Shown: positions 8,738 through 17,750 of the stretch, in pieces
How the letters are laid out: every line of letters begins with the position of its first letter
How positions within the stretch are numbered: position 1 is the stretch's first letter
Assembly (NCBI RefSeq): GCF_044197065.1
Contig: NZ_JBIQOI010000005.1
Coordinates: forward strand, 1-64,000
Direction: 5' to 3'
DNA from: Kluyvera ascorbata_C
Lineage (GTDB): Bacteria; Pseudomonadota; Gammaproteobacteria; Enterobacterales; Enterobacteriaceae
DNA length: 64,000 nucleotides
Made by a program: the position numbers and the translations under genes
The notes under the pieces: generated by a model
The model's input: only the letters and a program-made list of their open reading frames with translations
Told to the model about the DNA's origin: nothing
Databases searched by the model: none

Positions 8738-9970
8738 ATGGCTAAGGTATCACTGGAAAAAGAGAAAATTAAATTTCTGCTGGTTGAAGGCGTGCACCAG
8801 AAGGCGGTGGATAGTCTGCGTGCAGCAGGTTACACCAATATCGAGTTTCACAAGGGTGCGCTGGACACTGAACAGCTGAAAGAGTCGATCCGTGATGCGC
8901 ATTTCATCGGCCTGCGATCCCGTACTCACCTGACGGAAGACGTTTTTGCTGCCGCGGAGAAGCTGGTGGCGGTGGGCTGTTTCTGTATCGGGACTAACCA
9001 GGTTGATCTGGTGGCGGCGGCTAAACGCGGCGTGCCGGTATTTAACGCCCCGTTCTCTAACACCCGTTCCGTCGCGGAGCTGGTGATCGGCGAGCTGCTA
9101 TTGCTGCTACGCGGCATTCCGGAAGCGAACGCCAAAGCACACCGCGGCGTATGGAACAAACTGGCTGCGGGCTCTTATGAAGCGCGCGGCAAAAAGTTGG
9201 GCATCATTGGTTATGGCCACATTGGTACTCAGCTTGGCATTCTGGCGGAATCGCTGGGTATGCATGTCTTCTTCTACGATATCGAAAGCAAGCTGCCGCT
9301 CGGTAACGCCACGCAGGTACAGCATCTTTCTGACCTGCTGAACATGAGCGACGTGGTCAGCCTGCACGTGCCGGAGAACGCCTCTACCAAAAATATGATG
9401 GGTGCGGAAGAGCTGGCGCTGATGAAGCCGGGCGCGCTGTTGATTAACGCCTCACGCGGTACGGTCGTTGAAATTCCTGCGCTGTGCGATGCGCTGGCAC
9501 GTAAACATCTGGCGGGGGCGGCTATTGACGTGTTCCCAACCGAGCCTGCGACCAACAGCGAGCCGTTCACCTCGCCGCTGTGCGAGTTCGACAACGTTAT
9601 CCTGACCCCGCACATCGGTGGTTCTACTCAGGAAGCGCAGGAGAACATCGGCCTGGAAGTGGCGGGCAAACTGATTAAGTACTCCGACAACGGTTCTACG
9701 CTCTCTGCGGTTAACTTCCCGGAAGTGTCTCTGCCGCTGCACGGCGGCCGTCGTCTGTTGCACATCCACGAAAACCGTCCTGGCGTACTGACTGCGCTCA
9801 ACCAAATCTTTGCCGAGCAGGGCGTGAACATTGCCGCGCAGTACCTGCAAACGACGCCACAGATGGGCTATGTGGTTATCGATATTGAAGCGGAAGAGGA
9901 TGTCGCGGAGAAAGCGCTGCTGAGCATGAAGGCGATTCCGGGTACCGTCCGCGCGCGTCTGCTGTACTAA
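8738..9970 (+). CDS. serA: D-3-phosphoglycerate dehydrogenase
   Basis: SerA oxidises 3-phosphoglycerate to 3-phosphohydroxypyruvate with NAD, the committed step of serine synthesis, and is inhibited by serine. The 410 residues match E. coli exactly. The catalytic Arg240, Glu269 and His292 are all in place, and the Rossmann motif is GYGHIG (about 158-163). The C-terminal ACT domain (about 335-410), which binds serine, includes the HENRPGVLT stretch. The ATG at 8738 is preceded by GACGGGGAA. The 226-bp AT-rich leader is where E. coli has its Lrp- and CRP-responsive promoters; I could not fix such sites by eye. Confidence 0.97.
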   Translation: MAKVSLEKEKIKFLLVEGVHQKAVDSLRAAGYTNIEFHKGALDTEQLKESIRDAHFIGLRSRTHLTEDVFAAAEKLVAVGCFCIGTNQVDLVAAAKRGVPVFNAPFSNTRSVAELVIGELLLLLRGIPEANAKAHRGVWNKLAAGSYEARGKKLGIIGYGHIGTQLGILAESLGMHVFFYDIESKLPLGNATQVQHLSDLLNMSDVVSLHVPENASTKNMMGAEELALMKPGALLINASRGTVVEIPALCDALARKHLAGAAIDVFPTEPATNSEPFTSPLCEFDNVILTPHIGGSTQEAQENIGLEVAGKLIKYSDNGSTLSAVNFPEVSLPLHGGRRLLHIHENRPGVLTALNQIFAEQGVNIAAQYLQTTPQMGYVVIDIEAEEDVAEKALLSMKAIPGTVRARLLY

Positions 9971-9988
9971 TCTTTATCTTTTCTAGCC

Positions 9989-10022
9989 AAACGGGCGGGC
10001 CATTGGTCTGCCCGTTCTTCGT
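9989..10022. terminator. terminator between converging serA and fau
   Basis: ACGGGCGGGCCATTGGTCTGCCCGTT: a stem with T-rich 3' flank (CTTCGTTTT) on the plus strand and AAA-flanked on the other side, between converging genes. Confidence 0.7.
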
Positions 10023-10034
10023 TTTGCTACGCGC

Positions 10035-10631
10035 TTACCACTGCCACACTTTCGATGGCGTGATCACGGCGGGTAGGGGGATATCCCACTCTTCAATCGG
10101 CAGGACGTCAACGCGCTGACAATCGTGCGCGTAGCCGACGGGCTGAATGCCGTACTGCTGCCAGTTCTGCAACGTGCGGTCGTAAAAGCCACCGCCCATG
10201 CCCAGCCGTTGACCCTGTTCATCAAACGCAACCAGCGGGGTTATCAGCACGTCGAGTTTCGCCAGCGGCAGAACGTCACGGACATCAAGCTTCGGTTCGC
10301 GGATTTTGAGGCGGTTCATTATCAGTTCGCTGCGCGGGTGATAATGCAGAAACAGCAGATTGCCCGGACTAAACGGATGCAGTACCGGCAGGTAAACGCG
10401 CTTACCGGCTCGCCAGAGCTGTTCAATCAAGGGTTGGGTATCGAGTTCGCCGTCAAAGGATAAAAACAGCGCGACGGTTTTTGCCATCATCACGGGGGGC
10501 CAGGCCATCATGCGGTCTGCGGCTTGTGCACCGTAGAGCGTTTGCTGTTGGGGCGTCAGCGCACGACGACGTTGCCGGATTAGCTGGCGAATGTGCTGTC
10601 GGGAGTTTGGTTGCTCAGATGGATGCGTCAT
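10035..10631 (-). CDS. fau: 5-formyltetrahydrofolate cyclo-ligase
   Basis: This enzyme (YgfA/Fau) uses ATP to turn 5-formyltetrahydrofolate into 5,10-methenyltetrahydrofolate, clearing an inhibitory folate. The signature GMGGGFYDRTL is at about residues 140-150. The basic N-terminal stretch RQRRRALT is also typical. The product is 198 residues from ATG 10631; E. coli annotations of about 182 residues start further in, so the true start may be internal. It lies 19 bp downstream of the 6S RNA gene on the same strand, the conserved ssrS-ygfA arrangement; in E. coli the two are co-transcribed. Confidence 0.93.
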   Translation of the reverse strand: MTHPSEQPNSRQHIRQLIRQRRRALTPQQQTLYGAQAADRMMAWPPVMMAKTVALFLSFDGELDTQPLIEQLWRAGKRVYLPVLHPFSPGNLLFLHYHPRSELIMNRLKIREPKLDVRDVLPLAKLDVLITPLVAFDEQGQRLGMGGGFYDRTLQNWQQYGIQPVGYAHDCQRVDVLPIEEWDIPLPAVITPSKVWQW

Positions 10632-10650
10632 AAGACCGGTAGGTAGAAGG

Positions 10651-10834
10651 GGAATCTCCGAGATGCCGCCGCAGGCTGTAACCCTTGAACCCTTGGTTCA
10701 AGGTGAATGCGTCGTCACAGTTTTAAGGCTTCTCGGACGGACCGAGCATGCTCACCAACCATGGAGCGCCACATTCTTGTGGTATGAAATATCGGCTCAG
10801 GGGACTGGCCCGCTTGCGAACATCTCAGAGAAAT
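10651..10834 (-). ncRNA. ssrS: 6S RNA
   Basis: 6S RNA mimics an open promoter and sequesters sigma-70 RNA polymerase in stationary phase. On the minus strand the 184-nt gene starts ATTTCTCTGAGATG and ends CATCTCGGAGATTCC, so its two ends pair into the closing stem. The central region has the paired arms around ATTTCATACCACAAG and GAGCATGCTCGGTCCGTCCG. Length equals E. coli 6S RNA, and the place between zapA and fau is the same. Start and end are set by matching the known E. coli ends from memory. Confidence 0.95.
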
Positions 10835-10875
10835 TTTGTCTTCACAGTCACTCTACCATAGTAAACTGCAAAGTG

Positions 10876-11205
10876 TTATTCAAACTTTGGGGCTGTTTTA
10901 TCGGATATGCGACCCTGGTCAAGCAATGCCTGTTCAATGGTCTGTTGTAGCATCCGAATACGCTGTTCCATGCTGGAAGCATAGTCGCGCGTCTTTGCCC
11001 TTTCCTGAGTTAACTCATAGCTGATGTTCAACGCGGCGATGAAAACCAGCTGCTCAGTATTTGTGACTCTAGTGCGTTCTTTCAGATCTTGCAACCGCTG
11101 ATTCAGATCGTCCGCTGCCTGATTCAAAGCATCTCTTTGTTCAGGCGGGCAATTCACTCGCAGTGAACGGCCAAAAATTTGGATATCGACGGGTTGTGCA
11201 GACAT
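10876..11205 (-). CDS. zapA: cell division protein ZapA
   Basis: ZapA binds FtsZ and promotes bundling of protofilaments in the Z ring. The 109-residue product equals E. coli ZapA. An N-terminal globular part (QIFGRSLRVNCPPEQ) is followed by a long helix with heptad character from about residue 70 (EQRIRMLQQTIEQALLDQG) that forms the coiled coil of the tetramer. The ATG at 11205 follows AGGTGGC; the frame is open for 38 more codons upstream but those do not resemble ZapA. It is transcribed toward ssrS and divergent from ygfB. Confidence 0.95.
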   Translation of the reverse strand: MSAQPVDIQIFGRSLRVNCPPEQRDALNQAADDLNQRLQDLKERTRVTNTEQLVFIAALNISYELTQERAKTRDYASSMEQRIRMLQQTIEQALLDQGRISDKTAPKFE

Positions 11206-11363
11206 GCCACCTTCCTGCTGATTGACTGCGCGTCCTTCACTCTCAGGATGTGAAGGGGCGACACTATAGCTACCCTGGTATGAAGATACAAGCCCTTTTC
11301 TGGTATCTCCAGGGTCCAAAGTGGTAGCATACCATGAATTCCACCCAACAATGACGAATGCGC

Positions 11364-11942
11364 ATGTCTATACAGAACGAAATGCCGGTTTACACCGTGA
11401 TGAACCAACTGTTGAACCAACAAGGGGTAGGCCTGACGCCTGCAGAAATGCACGGTCTGCTGAGTGGTTTGCTCTGCGGCGGAAACAAGGACAGCTCCTG
11501 GCAGCCGCTGGTTCACGACCTGACCAACGAAGGTCTGGCCTTTGGTCACGAGCTTGCCGAGTCGCTGCGTTCCATGCATGCAGCAACCAGCGATGCGCTG
11601 GAAGACGACGGCTTCCTTTTTCAGCTTTATCTGCCTGAAGGCGACGACGTCAGCGTGTTCGATCGCGCCGATGCACTCTCCGGCTGGGTAAACCATTTCC
11701 TACTTGGACTGGGTATGGTTCAGCCAAAGCTGGATAAAGTGAAAGATGAAACCGGCGAAGCCATTGACGATCTTCGAAATATTGCGCAACTTGGCTATGA
11801 AGAAGATGAAGATCAGGAAGAGCTGGAAATGTCGCTGGAAGAAATTATCGAATACGTTCGCGTAGCGGCGCTGCTGTGCCACGATACTTTCACCCACCCG
11901 CAGCCGACCGCGCCTGAAGTGCAAAAGCCAACATTACACTAA
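11364..11942 (+). CDS. ygfB: UPF0149 family protein YgfB
   Basis: YgfB is a helical UPF0149 family protein of 192 residues, as in E. coli. In Pseudomonas a homologue affects peptidoglycan recycling and beta-lactam response; the role here is not known. LTPAEMHGLLSGLLCGG near the start and the acidic DEDQEELEMSLEEIIEYVRVAA stretch are characteristic. An in-frame ATG two codons upstream (11358) is a possible start; 11364 gives the usual MSIQNEM. It heads the ygfB-pepP-ubiH-ubiI cluster and is divergent from zapA. Confidence 0.9.
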   Translation: MSIQNEMPVYTVMNQLLNQQGVGLTPAEMHGLLSGLLCGGNKDSSWQPLVHDLTNEGLAFGHELAESLRSMHAATSDALEDDGFLFQLYLPEGDDVSVFDRADALSGWVNHFLLGLGMVQPKLDKVKDETGEAIDDLRNIAQLGYEEDEDQEELEMSLEEIIEYVRVAALLCHDTFTHPQPTAPEVQKPTLH

Positions 11943-12011
11943 TCACAACGCCCGCTCCGCTTGCTGCGCAAGGCTGGCGAACGGAGCGCTAAGGGATTGA
12001 AAGGAGATGTC

Positions 12012-13328
12012 ATGACACAGCAAGCGTTTCTCCGCCGCCGCCAGGCATTACTGGCGCAAATGAAGCCAGGCAGTGCGGCACTGATTTTTGCCGCACCAGA
12101 GGTGACGCGCAGCGCGGATTCTGAGTATCCCTATCGCCAGAACAGCGATTTCTGGTACTTCACCGGCTTTAACGAGCCTGAAGCCTTGCTGGTGCTGATT
12201 AAAAGCGATGACACTCACAATCACAGCGTGCTGTTCAACCGCGTTCGCGACCTGACGGCAGAAATCTGGTTTGGCCGCCGTCTGGGCCAGGATGCCGCGC
12301 CGGAAAAACTGGGCGTTGACCGTGCGTTGGCGTTCAGCGAAATCAATCAGCAGCTGTTCCAGTTGCTGAACGGTCTGGACGTGATTTACCACGCGCAGGG
12401 CGAATATGCCTTTGCTGATGACATCGTCTTCACCGCGCTGGATAAACTGCGTAAAGGTTCGCGTCAGAACCTGACCGCGCCGGATGCGATGATCGACTGG
12501 CGGCCGATGGTGCATGAAATGCGCCTGTTCAAAGACAGCGAAGAGATTGAAATCCTGCGTCGTGCGGGTGAAATTTCCGCGCTGGCCCATACTCGCGCGA
12601 TGGAAAAATGCCAGCCGGGGATGTTTGAATACCAGTTGGAAGGGGAAATCCTCCACGAATTCTCTCGCCACGGCGCGCGCTACCCGTCCTATAACACCAT
12701 CGTGGGCGGCGGCGAAAACGGCTGTATTCTGCATTACACCGAAAATGAGTCCGAGCTGCGCGATGGCGAGCTGGTGCTAATTGACGCGGGCTGTGAGTAC
12801 AAAGGCTACGCGGGCGATATCACCCGTACTTTCCCGGTGAACGGCAAATTTACCCCGGCACAGCGCGCTATCTACGATATCGTGCTCGCCTCGCTGTACA
12901 AATCCCTTGAGCTGTATCGCCCTGGTACCTCCATTCAGGAAGTGACCGGCGAAGTGGTGCGCATTATGGTGACTGGCCTGCATGGTCTGGGGATCCTCAA
13001 AGGGGAAATTGATCAGTTAATTGCTGATAATGCCCATCGTCCATACTTTATGCATGGCCTGAGCCACTGGTTGGGGCTGGATGTACATGACGTTGGCGTC
13101 TACGGCGCAGACCGCTCCCGCGTACTTGAACCGGGTATGGTACTGACCGTTGAACCGGGCCTGTACATCGCGCCAGACGCGGACGTACCGGCGGAATATC
13201 GCGGTATCGGTATTCGCATTGAAGACGATATTCTCATTACCGAAGACGGTAACGAGAACCTCACCGCGAGCGTGGTGAAGGATGCGGATGCCATTGAAGC
13301 ATTGATGGCAGCGGCGCGTCAGCGATGA
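12012..13328 (+). CDS. pepP: Xaa-Pro aminopeptidase II
   Basis: PepP removes N-terminal residues that precede proline, using two Mn ions in a pita-bread fold. The 438-residue product (E. coli 441) has an N-terminal creatinase-like domain and a C-terminal peptidase domain with the metal-ligand motifs DAGCEYKGYAGDITR, HGLSHWLGLDVHD, TVEPGLY and GIRIEDD. The ATG at 12012 has AAGGAGA just upstream. The stop overlaps the start of ubiH by four bases (ATGA), so the two genes are translationally coupled, as in E. coli. Confidence 0.96.
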   Translation: MTQQAFLRRRQALLAQMKPGSAALIFAAPEVTRSADSEYPYRQNSDFWYFTGFNEPEALLVLIKSDDTHNHSVLFNRVRDLTAEIWFGRRLGQDAAPEKLGVDRALAFSEINQQLFQLLNGLDVIYHAQGEYAFADDIVFTALDKLRKGSRQNLTAPDAMIDWRPMVHEMRLFKDSEEIEILRRAGEISALAHTRAMEKCQPGMFEYQLEGEILHEFSRHGARYPSYNTIVGGGENGCILHYTENESELRDGELVLIDAGCEYKGYAGDITRTFPVNGKFTPAQRAIYDIVLASLYKSLELYRPGTSIQEVTGEVVRIMVTGLHGLGILKGEIDQLIADNAHRPYFMHGLSHWLGLDVHDVGVYGADRSRVLEPGMVLTVEPGLYIAPDADVPAEYRGIGIRIEDDILITEDGNENLTASVVKDADAIEALMAAARQR

Positions 13329-14503
13329 GCGTGATTATTGTCGGCGGCGGCATGACCGGCGCCACATTGGCATTGGCTATCTCGCAGTTAACGGCGGGTC
13401 GCCTGCCAGTGCACCTGATTGAAGCGGCGGATATTCACGCCGCCGAACACCCGGGCTTTGATGGTCGTGCAATTGCGCTGGCGGCTGGTACCTGCCAGCA
13501 GTTGGCGAAGGTCAACCTCTGGCAGGCGATTGCCGACTGTGCCACGCCGATTACCACCGTTCACGTCAGCGACCGCGGTCACGCGGGTTTTGTCACCCTT
13601 GATGCACAAGATTATCGCCTGTCTGCGCTTGGCAACGTGGTTGAGCTGCACGACGTGGGCCAGCGGCTGTTCGGCCTACTGCGCCATGCGCGCGGTGTCA
13701 CGCTGCATTGCCCATCACGTGTGGCTCAGGTTGAGCGCCAGGCTGATGGTGTGAGCGTGACGTTGGATAACGGCGAAACGCTGCACGGCAAACTGCTGGT
13801 TGCTGCCGATGGCTCGCGCTCCACGCTCGGCGAGCAGTGCGGTATTGCCTGGCAGCAGGAGCCGTATAATCAGGTGGCGGTGATTGCTAACGTCTCCACC
13901 GCCGTGCCGCATCAGGGACGGGCGTTTGAACGCTTTACCGAGCATGGCCCTATCGCCATGCTGCCGATGTCGCAGAATCGCTGCTCGCTGGTGTGGTGCC
14001 ATCCGCTGGCGCGCCATGACGATGTACTCAATTGGTCAGACGCTGAGTTTTGCCAGGCGCTACAGAACGCGTTCGGCTGGCGTTTAGGCCGAATTACCCA
14101 CGCTGGCGCGCGCAGCGTTTACCCACTGTCGCTGACCACCGCAACCCGAACGGTATCGCACCGCCTGGCGCTAGTGGGCAACGCGGCGCAGACGTTACAT
14201 CCCATTGCCGGACAAGGTTTTAACCTCGGCATGCGTGACGTGATGACGCTGGCGGAACATCTGGCGAGCGCGTACGAGGCCAATCAGGATATCGGCGACT
14301 ACTCGCTGCTGTGTCATTATCAGCGTCAGCGTGCACAAGACAAAGCGGCCACGATTGGCGTCACCGACGGGCTGGTGCATCTGTTCGCCAACCGCTGGGC
14401 GCCACTGGTGGCCGGGCGCAACGTGGGCCTGATGACAATGGAATTATTTACCCCTGCACGCGATGTGCTGGCGCAGCGGACGCTGGGCTGGGTCGCCCGC
14501 TAA
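13325..14503 (+). CDS. ubiH: 2-octaprenyl-6-methoxyphenol hydroxylase
   Basis: UbiH is an FAD monooxygenase that hydroxylates a ring position (C1) in aerobic ubiquinone synthesis. The 392-residue product has the FAD dinucleotide motif GGGMTGATLA at the N-terminus. The second FAD motif is at about 285-310 (LVGNAAQTLHPIAGQGFNLG), with Asn where UbiI has Asp. It overlaps pepP by four bases and is followed 20 bp later by its paralogue ubiI. Family membership is clear; the UbiH assignment rests on gene order. Confidence 0.95.
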   Translation: MSVIIVGGGMTGATLALAISQLTAGRLPVHLIEAADIHAAEHPGFDGRAIALAAGTCQQLAKVNLWQAIADCATPITTVHVSDRGHAGFVTLDAQDYRLSALGNVVELHDVGQRLFGLLRHARGVTLHCPSRVAQVERQADGVSVTLDNGETLHGKLLVAADGSRSTLGEQCGIAWQQEPYNQVAVIANVSTAVPHQGRAFERFTEHGPIAMLPMSQNRCSLVWCHPLARHDDVLNWSDAEFCQALQNAFGWRLGRITHAGARSVYPLSLTTATRTVSHRLALVGNAAQTLHPIAGQGFNLGMRDVMTLAEHLASAYEANQDIGDYSLLCHYQRQRAQDKAATIGVTDGLVHLFANRWAPLVAGRNVGLMTMELFTPARDVLAQRTLGWVAR

Positions 14504-14523
14504 TCAGCAGTTAAGGAGTTAAT

Positions 14524-15726
14524 GTGCAAAGTGTTGATGTTGCCATCGTAGGCGGTGGAATGGTTGGGCTGGCGGTGGCCTGCGGTTTACAGGGCAGCGG
14601 CCTGCGGGTTGCCGTGCTGGAACAGTCGCTTCCGCAGGCGCTTGCCGCCGATGCGCCGCCTGCGCTGCGCGTCTCCGCCATCAATGCGGGCAGCGAAAAG
14701 CTGCTCACCAAACTGGACGTCTGGTCGGCCATCGTGGCCCAGCGCGCCAGCTGCTATCACGGCATGGAAGTGTGGGATAAAGACAGCTTTGGCCGCATTG
14801 CGTTTGATGACCGCAGCATGGGCTACAGTCATCTCGGCCATATCGTTGAAAACGCGGTGATTCACCACGCGCTGTGGCAGAAAGCCGAGCGCAGTAGTGA
14901 CATCACGCTGATGGCTCCTGCAGAACTTCAACAGGTGGTCTGGGGCGAGAACGAAGCGTTCCTGACGCTGAAAGACGGCAATATGCTGACTGCGCGTCTG
15001 GTGGTCGGCGCAGACGGCGCGAACTCCTGGCTGCGCAGTAAAGCGGATATTCCGCTGACCTTCTGGGACTATCGTCACCACGCGCTGGTGGCAACCGTTC
15101 GCACCGAAGAGCCGCACGACGCCGTTGCGCGTCAGAGCTTCCACGGCGACGGCATTCTGGCCTTCCTGCCGCTCTCCGACCCACATCTTTGTTCGATAGT
15201 CTGGTCGCTGTCGCCGCAGGAAGCAGAACGGATGCAGCAGGCCGATGACGCTGAATTTAACCAGAAGCTGAATATCGCCTTTGATAACCGCCTGGGGCTG
15301 TGCAAGGTAGAGAGCGAACGTCAGGTATACCCGTTGACCGGTCGCTATGCGCGTCAGTTTGCCGCTCACCGCCTGGCGCTGGTTGGCGATGCGGCGCACA
15401 CCATCCACCCTTTGGCTGGGCAGGGCGTAAACCTGGGCTTTATGGACGCCGCCGAGCTGATTGAAGAGCTGCGTCGTCTGCATACGCAGGGCAAAGATAT
15501 CGGTCAGCATTTCTATCTGCGTCGCTACGAGCGTAGCCGTAAGCACAGCGCCGCGCTGATGCTGGCGGGCATGCAGGGTTTCCGCGAGCTGTTTGCCGGC
15601 GAAAACCCGGCGAAAAAACTGCTGCGCGATCTCGGTCTTGCGCTGGCCGATACGCTACCCGGCGTGAAGCCGCAGCTGATTCGTCAGGCGATGGGGCTGA
15701 ACGACCTCCCTGAGTGGCTTCGTTAA
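14524..15726 (+). CDS. ubiI: 2-octaprenylphenol hydroxylase UbiI (VisC)
   Basis: UbiI catalyses C5 hydroxylation in ubiquinone synthesis, with FAD and oxygen. The 400 residues equal E. coli UbiI. GGGMVGLAVACGL is the N-terminal FAD loop and GDAAHTIHPLAGQGVNLG the second FAD motif. The start is GTG at 14524 with AAGGAG upstream; an overlapping ATG at 14522 is in another frame and does not give this protein. It is the last gene of the pepP-ubiH-ubiI run. Confidence 0.95.
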   Translation: MQSVDVAIVGGGMVGLAVACGLQGSGLRVAVLEQSLPQALAADAPPALRVSAINAGSEKLLTKLDVWSAIVAQRASCYHGMEVWDKDSFGRIAFDDRSMGYSHLGHIVENAVIHHALWQKAERSSDITLMAPAELQQVVWGENEAFLTLKDGNMLTARLVVGADGANSWLRSKADIPLTFWDYRHHALVATVRTEEPHDAVARQSFHGDGILAFLPLSDPHLCSIVWSLSPQEAERMQQADDAEFNQKLNIAFDNRLGLCKVESERQVYPLTGRYARQFAAHRLALVGDAAHTIHPLAGQGVNLGFMDAAELIEELRRLHTQGKDIGQHFYLRRYERSRKHSAALMLAGMQGFRELFAGENPAKKLLRDLGLALADTLPGVKPQLIRQAMGLNDLPEWLR

Positions 15727-15741
15727 GTCGCTCACACTTTT

Positions 15742-15766
15742 ACTCCCGGTGGTTCTACCGGGAGTC
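15742..15766 (+). terminator. hairpin after ubiI
   Basis: ACTCCCGGT-GGTT-CTACCGGGAGT stem, 15 bases after the stop, followed by only a broken T-run (CTCCTTCCTC). Probable weak terminator. Confidence 0.6.
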
Positions 15767-16118
15767 TCCTTCCTCATTTGAAAAATTCTAATTTCACGCC
15801 ATTTTTCGCATTAGTTTTATTAATCCATGCGTTTTCATGTTACGGAAAATTCGCCCTGTTTTACGCATAAAATATTATCTTATGCTGAATCATTAACCGT
15901 TGTTGTTAATTAAATGTGGCGTATTTCGCTTTTTTGCAGTTGATTCCTCTGTATTATTTTTCGCGACTTTTGGTCATAAGCTAATGTGATGTCCCCTTTT
16001 TCAGGATGGTTTACCACGATGTTCGGTGGTAAGTTCAGGGAAAAGAGAACGTTTGCGTCGGTGCCCGAATGGGCGTCGGCGTTTGGTTTTGTGGTGCGAT
16101 ATATTCAACGAGGACATG
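15767..16118 (+). promoter_or_regulatory. gcvTHP control region with PurR box
   Basis: A 352-bp AT-rich leader without a gene. AAGAGAACGTTTGCGT at 16043-16058 reads ACGCAAACGTTCTCTT on the other strand, a good match to the PurR operator. In E. coli this operon is controlled by GcvA/GcvR, Lrp, PurR and CRP. The AT-rich tracts at 15780-15960 would suit Lrp and GcvA, but their sites are too loose to place by eye. Confidence 0.65.
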
Positions 16119-17213
16119 ATGGCTCAACAAACGCCTTTGTATGACCAGCACGTGTTATGTGGCGCGCGTATGGTGGATTTTCACGGCTGGATGATGCCGC
16201 TGCACTATGGCTCACAGATTGATGAGCACCACGCGGTGCGTACCGATGCCGGAATGTTTGATGTGTCGCACATGACCATCGTTGACCTGCACGGGCCGCG
16301 GACCAGAGAGTTTCTACGCTACCTGCTGGCAAATGACGTTGCCAAGCTCACCAAGCCCGGCAAGGCGCTCTACAGCGGTATGCTGAATGCATCGGGCGGC
16401 GTGATTGATGACCTCATCGTCTACTACCTCACCGAAGATTATTTCCGCCTCGTCGTAAACTCCGCCACCCGCGAAAAAGACCTCTCCTGGATTACCCAAC
16501 ACGCTGAACCTTATGCCATCGATATCACCGTCCGTGATGACCTGTCGCTGATTGCCGTACAGGGGCCGAACGCGCAGGCGAAAGCGGGCACGCTCTTCAC
16601 CGATGAGCAGCGTCACGCCGTGGAAGGCATGAAGCCGTTCTTTGGCGTGCAGGCGGGTGACTTCTTTATTGCGACCACTGGCTATACCGGTGAAGCGGGT
16701 TATGAAATCGCCCTGCCAAAAGCGCAGGCCGCTGATTTCTGGCAGAAGCTGGTGCAGGCGGGCGTGAAGCCTTGCGGCCTGGGCGCGCGCGATACGCTGC
16801 GTCTGGAAGCCGGGATGAACCTGTACGGTCAGGAAATGGACGAAAGCGTTTCTCCGCTGGCGGCCAACATGGGCTGGACCATCGCCTGGGAACCGGCAGA
16901 CCGCAACTTTATTGGTCGCGACGTGCTGGAACTGGAACGTGAAAAAGGCACCGAACAATTGGTCGGTCTGGTGATGACCGAAAAAGGCGTGCTGCGCGGT
17001 GAACTGCCGGTGCGCTTTACCGATGCACATGGCAACGCCTGCGAAGGTGTGATCACCAGCGGGACTTTCTCGCCAACCTTAGGCCATAGTATTGCGCTGG
17101 CTCGCGTCCCGGCTGGGATTGGCGAGACGGCGATCGTGCAGATCCGCAACCGCGAAATGCCGGTCAAAGTCACGAAACCTATTTTTGTGCGTAACGGCAA
17201 GGCCGTCGCGTAA
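16119..17213 (+). CDS. gcvT: aminomethyltransferase (glycine cleavage T protein)
   Basis: GcvT takes the aminomethyl group from lipoylated GcvH, releasing ammonia and making 5,10-methylenetetrahydrofolate. The 364 residues match E. coli. DFHGWMMPLHY near the N-terminus and LGARDTLRLEAGMNLYG (about 225-241) are folate-binding family signatures. Two ATG codons are adjacent (16116 and 16119); the second gives the usual MAQQTPLY. GAGGA lies just upstream. It starts the gcvT-gcvH-gcvP operon. Confidence 0.97.
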   Translation: MAQQTPLYDQHVLCGARMVDFHGWMMPLHYGSQIDEHHAVRTDAGMFDVSHMTIVDLHGPRTREFLRYLLANDVAKLTKPGKALYSGMLNASGGVIDDLIVYYLTEDYFRLVVNSATREKDLSWITQHAEPYAIDITVRDDLSLIAVQGPNAQAKAGTLFTDEQRHAVEGMKPFFGVQAGDFFIATTGYTGEAGYEIALPKAQAADFWQKLVQAGVKPCGLGARDTLRLEAGMNLYGQEMDESVSPLAANMGWTIAWEPADRNFIGRDVLELEREKGTEQLVGLVMTEKGVLRGELPVRFTDAHGNACEGVITSGTFSPTLGHSIALARVPAGIGETAIVQIRNREMPVKVTKPIFVRNGKAVA

Positions 17214-17239
17214 GCCTTTTTTATTCTGGAGATTTTTTG

Positions 17240-17629
17240 ATGAGCAACGTACCAGCAGAACTGAAATACAGTAAAGAACACGAATGGCTGCGCAAAGAAG
17301 CTGACGGCAGTTACGCCGTTGGCATCACCGAACACGCACAGGAATTACTGGGCGATATGGTCTTCGTTGACCTGCCGGAAGTCGGCGCGACCGTTAGCGC
17401 GGGCGACGACTGCGCCGTGGCGGAATCCGTTAAAGCGGCATCCGATATCTATGCACCAATCAGCGGTGAGATCGTTGCCGTAAACGAAGAGCTGGGTGAC
17501 TCGCCGGAGCTGGTGAACAGCGAACCGTACGCGGGTGGCTGGATCTTCAAGATCAAAGCCAGCGACGAAGCGGAAGTTGCCGCGCTGCTGGATGCGACCG
17601 CATACGAAGCATTATTAGAAGACGAGTAA
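17240..17629 (+). CDS. gcvH: glycine cleavage system H protein
   Basis: GcvH is the lipoyl carrier that shuttles the aminomethyl group between GcvP, GcvT and the dihydrolipoamide dehydrogenase. The 129 residues equal E. coli GcvH. The lipoylated lysine is Lys65 (counting Met), in AESVKAASD. The ATG at 17240 follows CTGGAGA; the preceding TTG is in frame but not needed. It lies 26 bp after gcvT. Confidence 0.97.
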   Translation: MSNVPAELKYSKEHEWLRKEADGSYAVGITEHAQELLGDMVFVDLPEVGATVSAGDDCAVAESVKAASDIYAPISGEIVAVNEELGDSPELVNSEPYAGGWIFKIKASDEAEVAALLDATAYEALLEDE

Positions 17630-17633
17630 GGTT

Positions 17634-17703
17634 GTGCCGGATGGCACGGCGTTTATCCGGCCTACATCCCGTAGGCCCGGTAAGCGAAGCGCCACCGGGC
17701 AGG
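17634..17703. repeat. REP element pair between gcvH and gcvP
   Basis: TGCCGGATGGCAC...TTATCCGGC followed by an inverted partner GTAGGCCCGGTAAGCGAAGCGCCACCGGGC. It lies inside the operon, in the 121-bp gcvH-gcvP gap, where it may affect mRNA stability. Confidence 0.8.
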
Positions 17704-17750
17704 TCAGTTAGACAATCACGATTCACCGCACGTTTCAGGAACCATCGCTC

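Noticed and set aside
9971..10034. SibC-type small RNA and toxin gene between serA and the formyl-folate ligase gene
   Set aside because: As I recall, E. coli has one here, but the gap in this window is only 64 bases and is filled by the shared terminator.
14522..14526. ATG at 14522 as the start of ubiI
   Set aside because: It is in a different frame. The GTG at 14524 gives the full conserved FAD-binding N-terminus.
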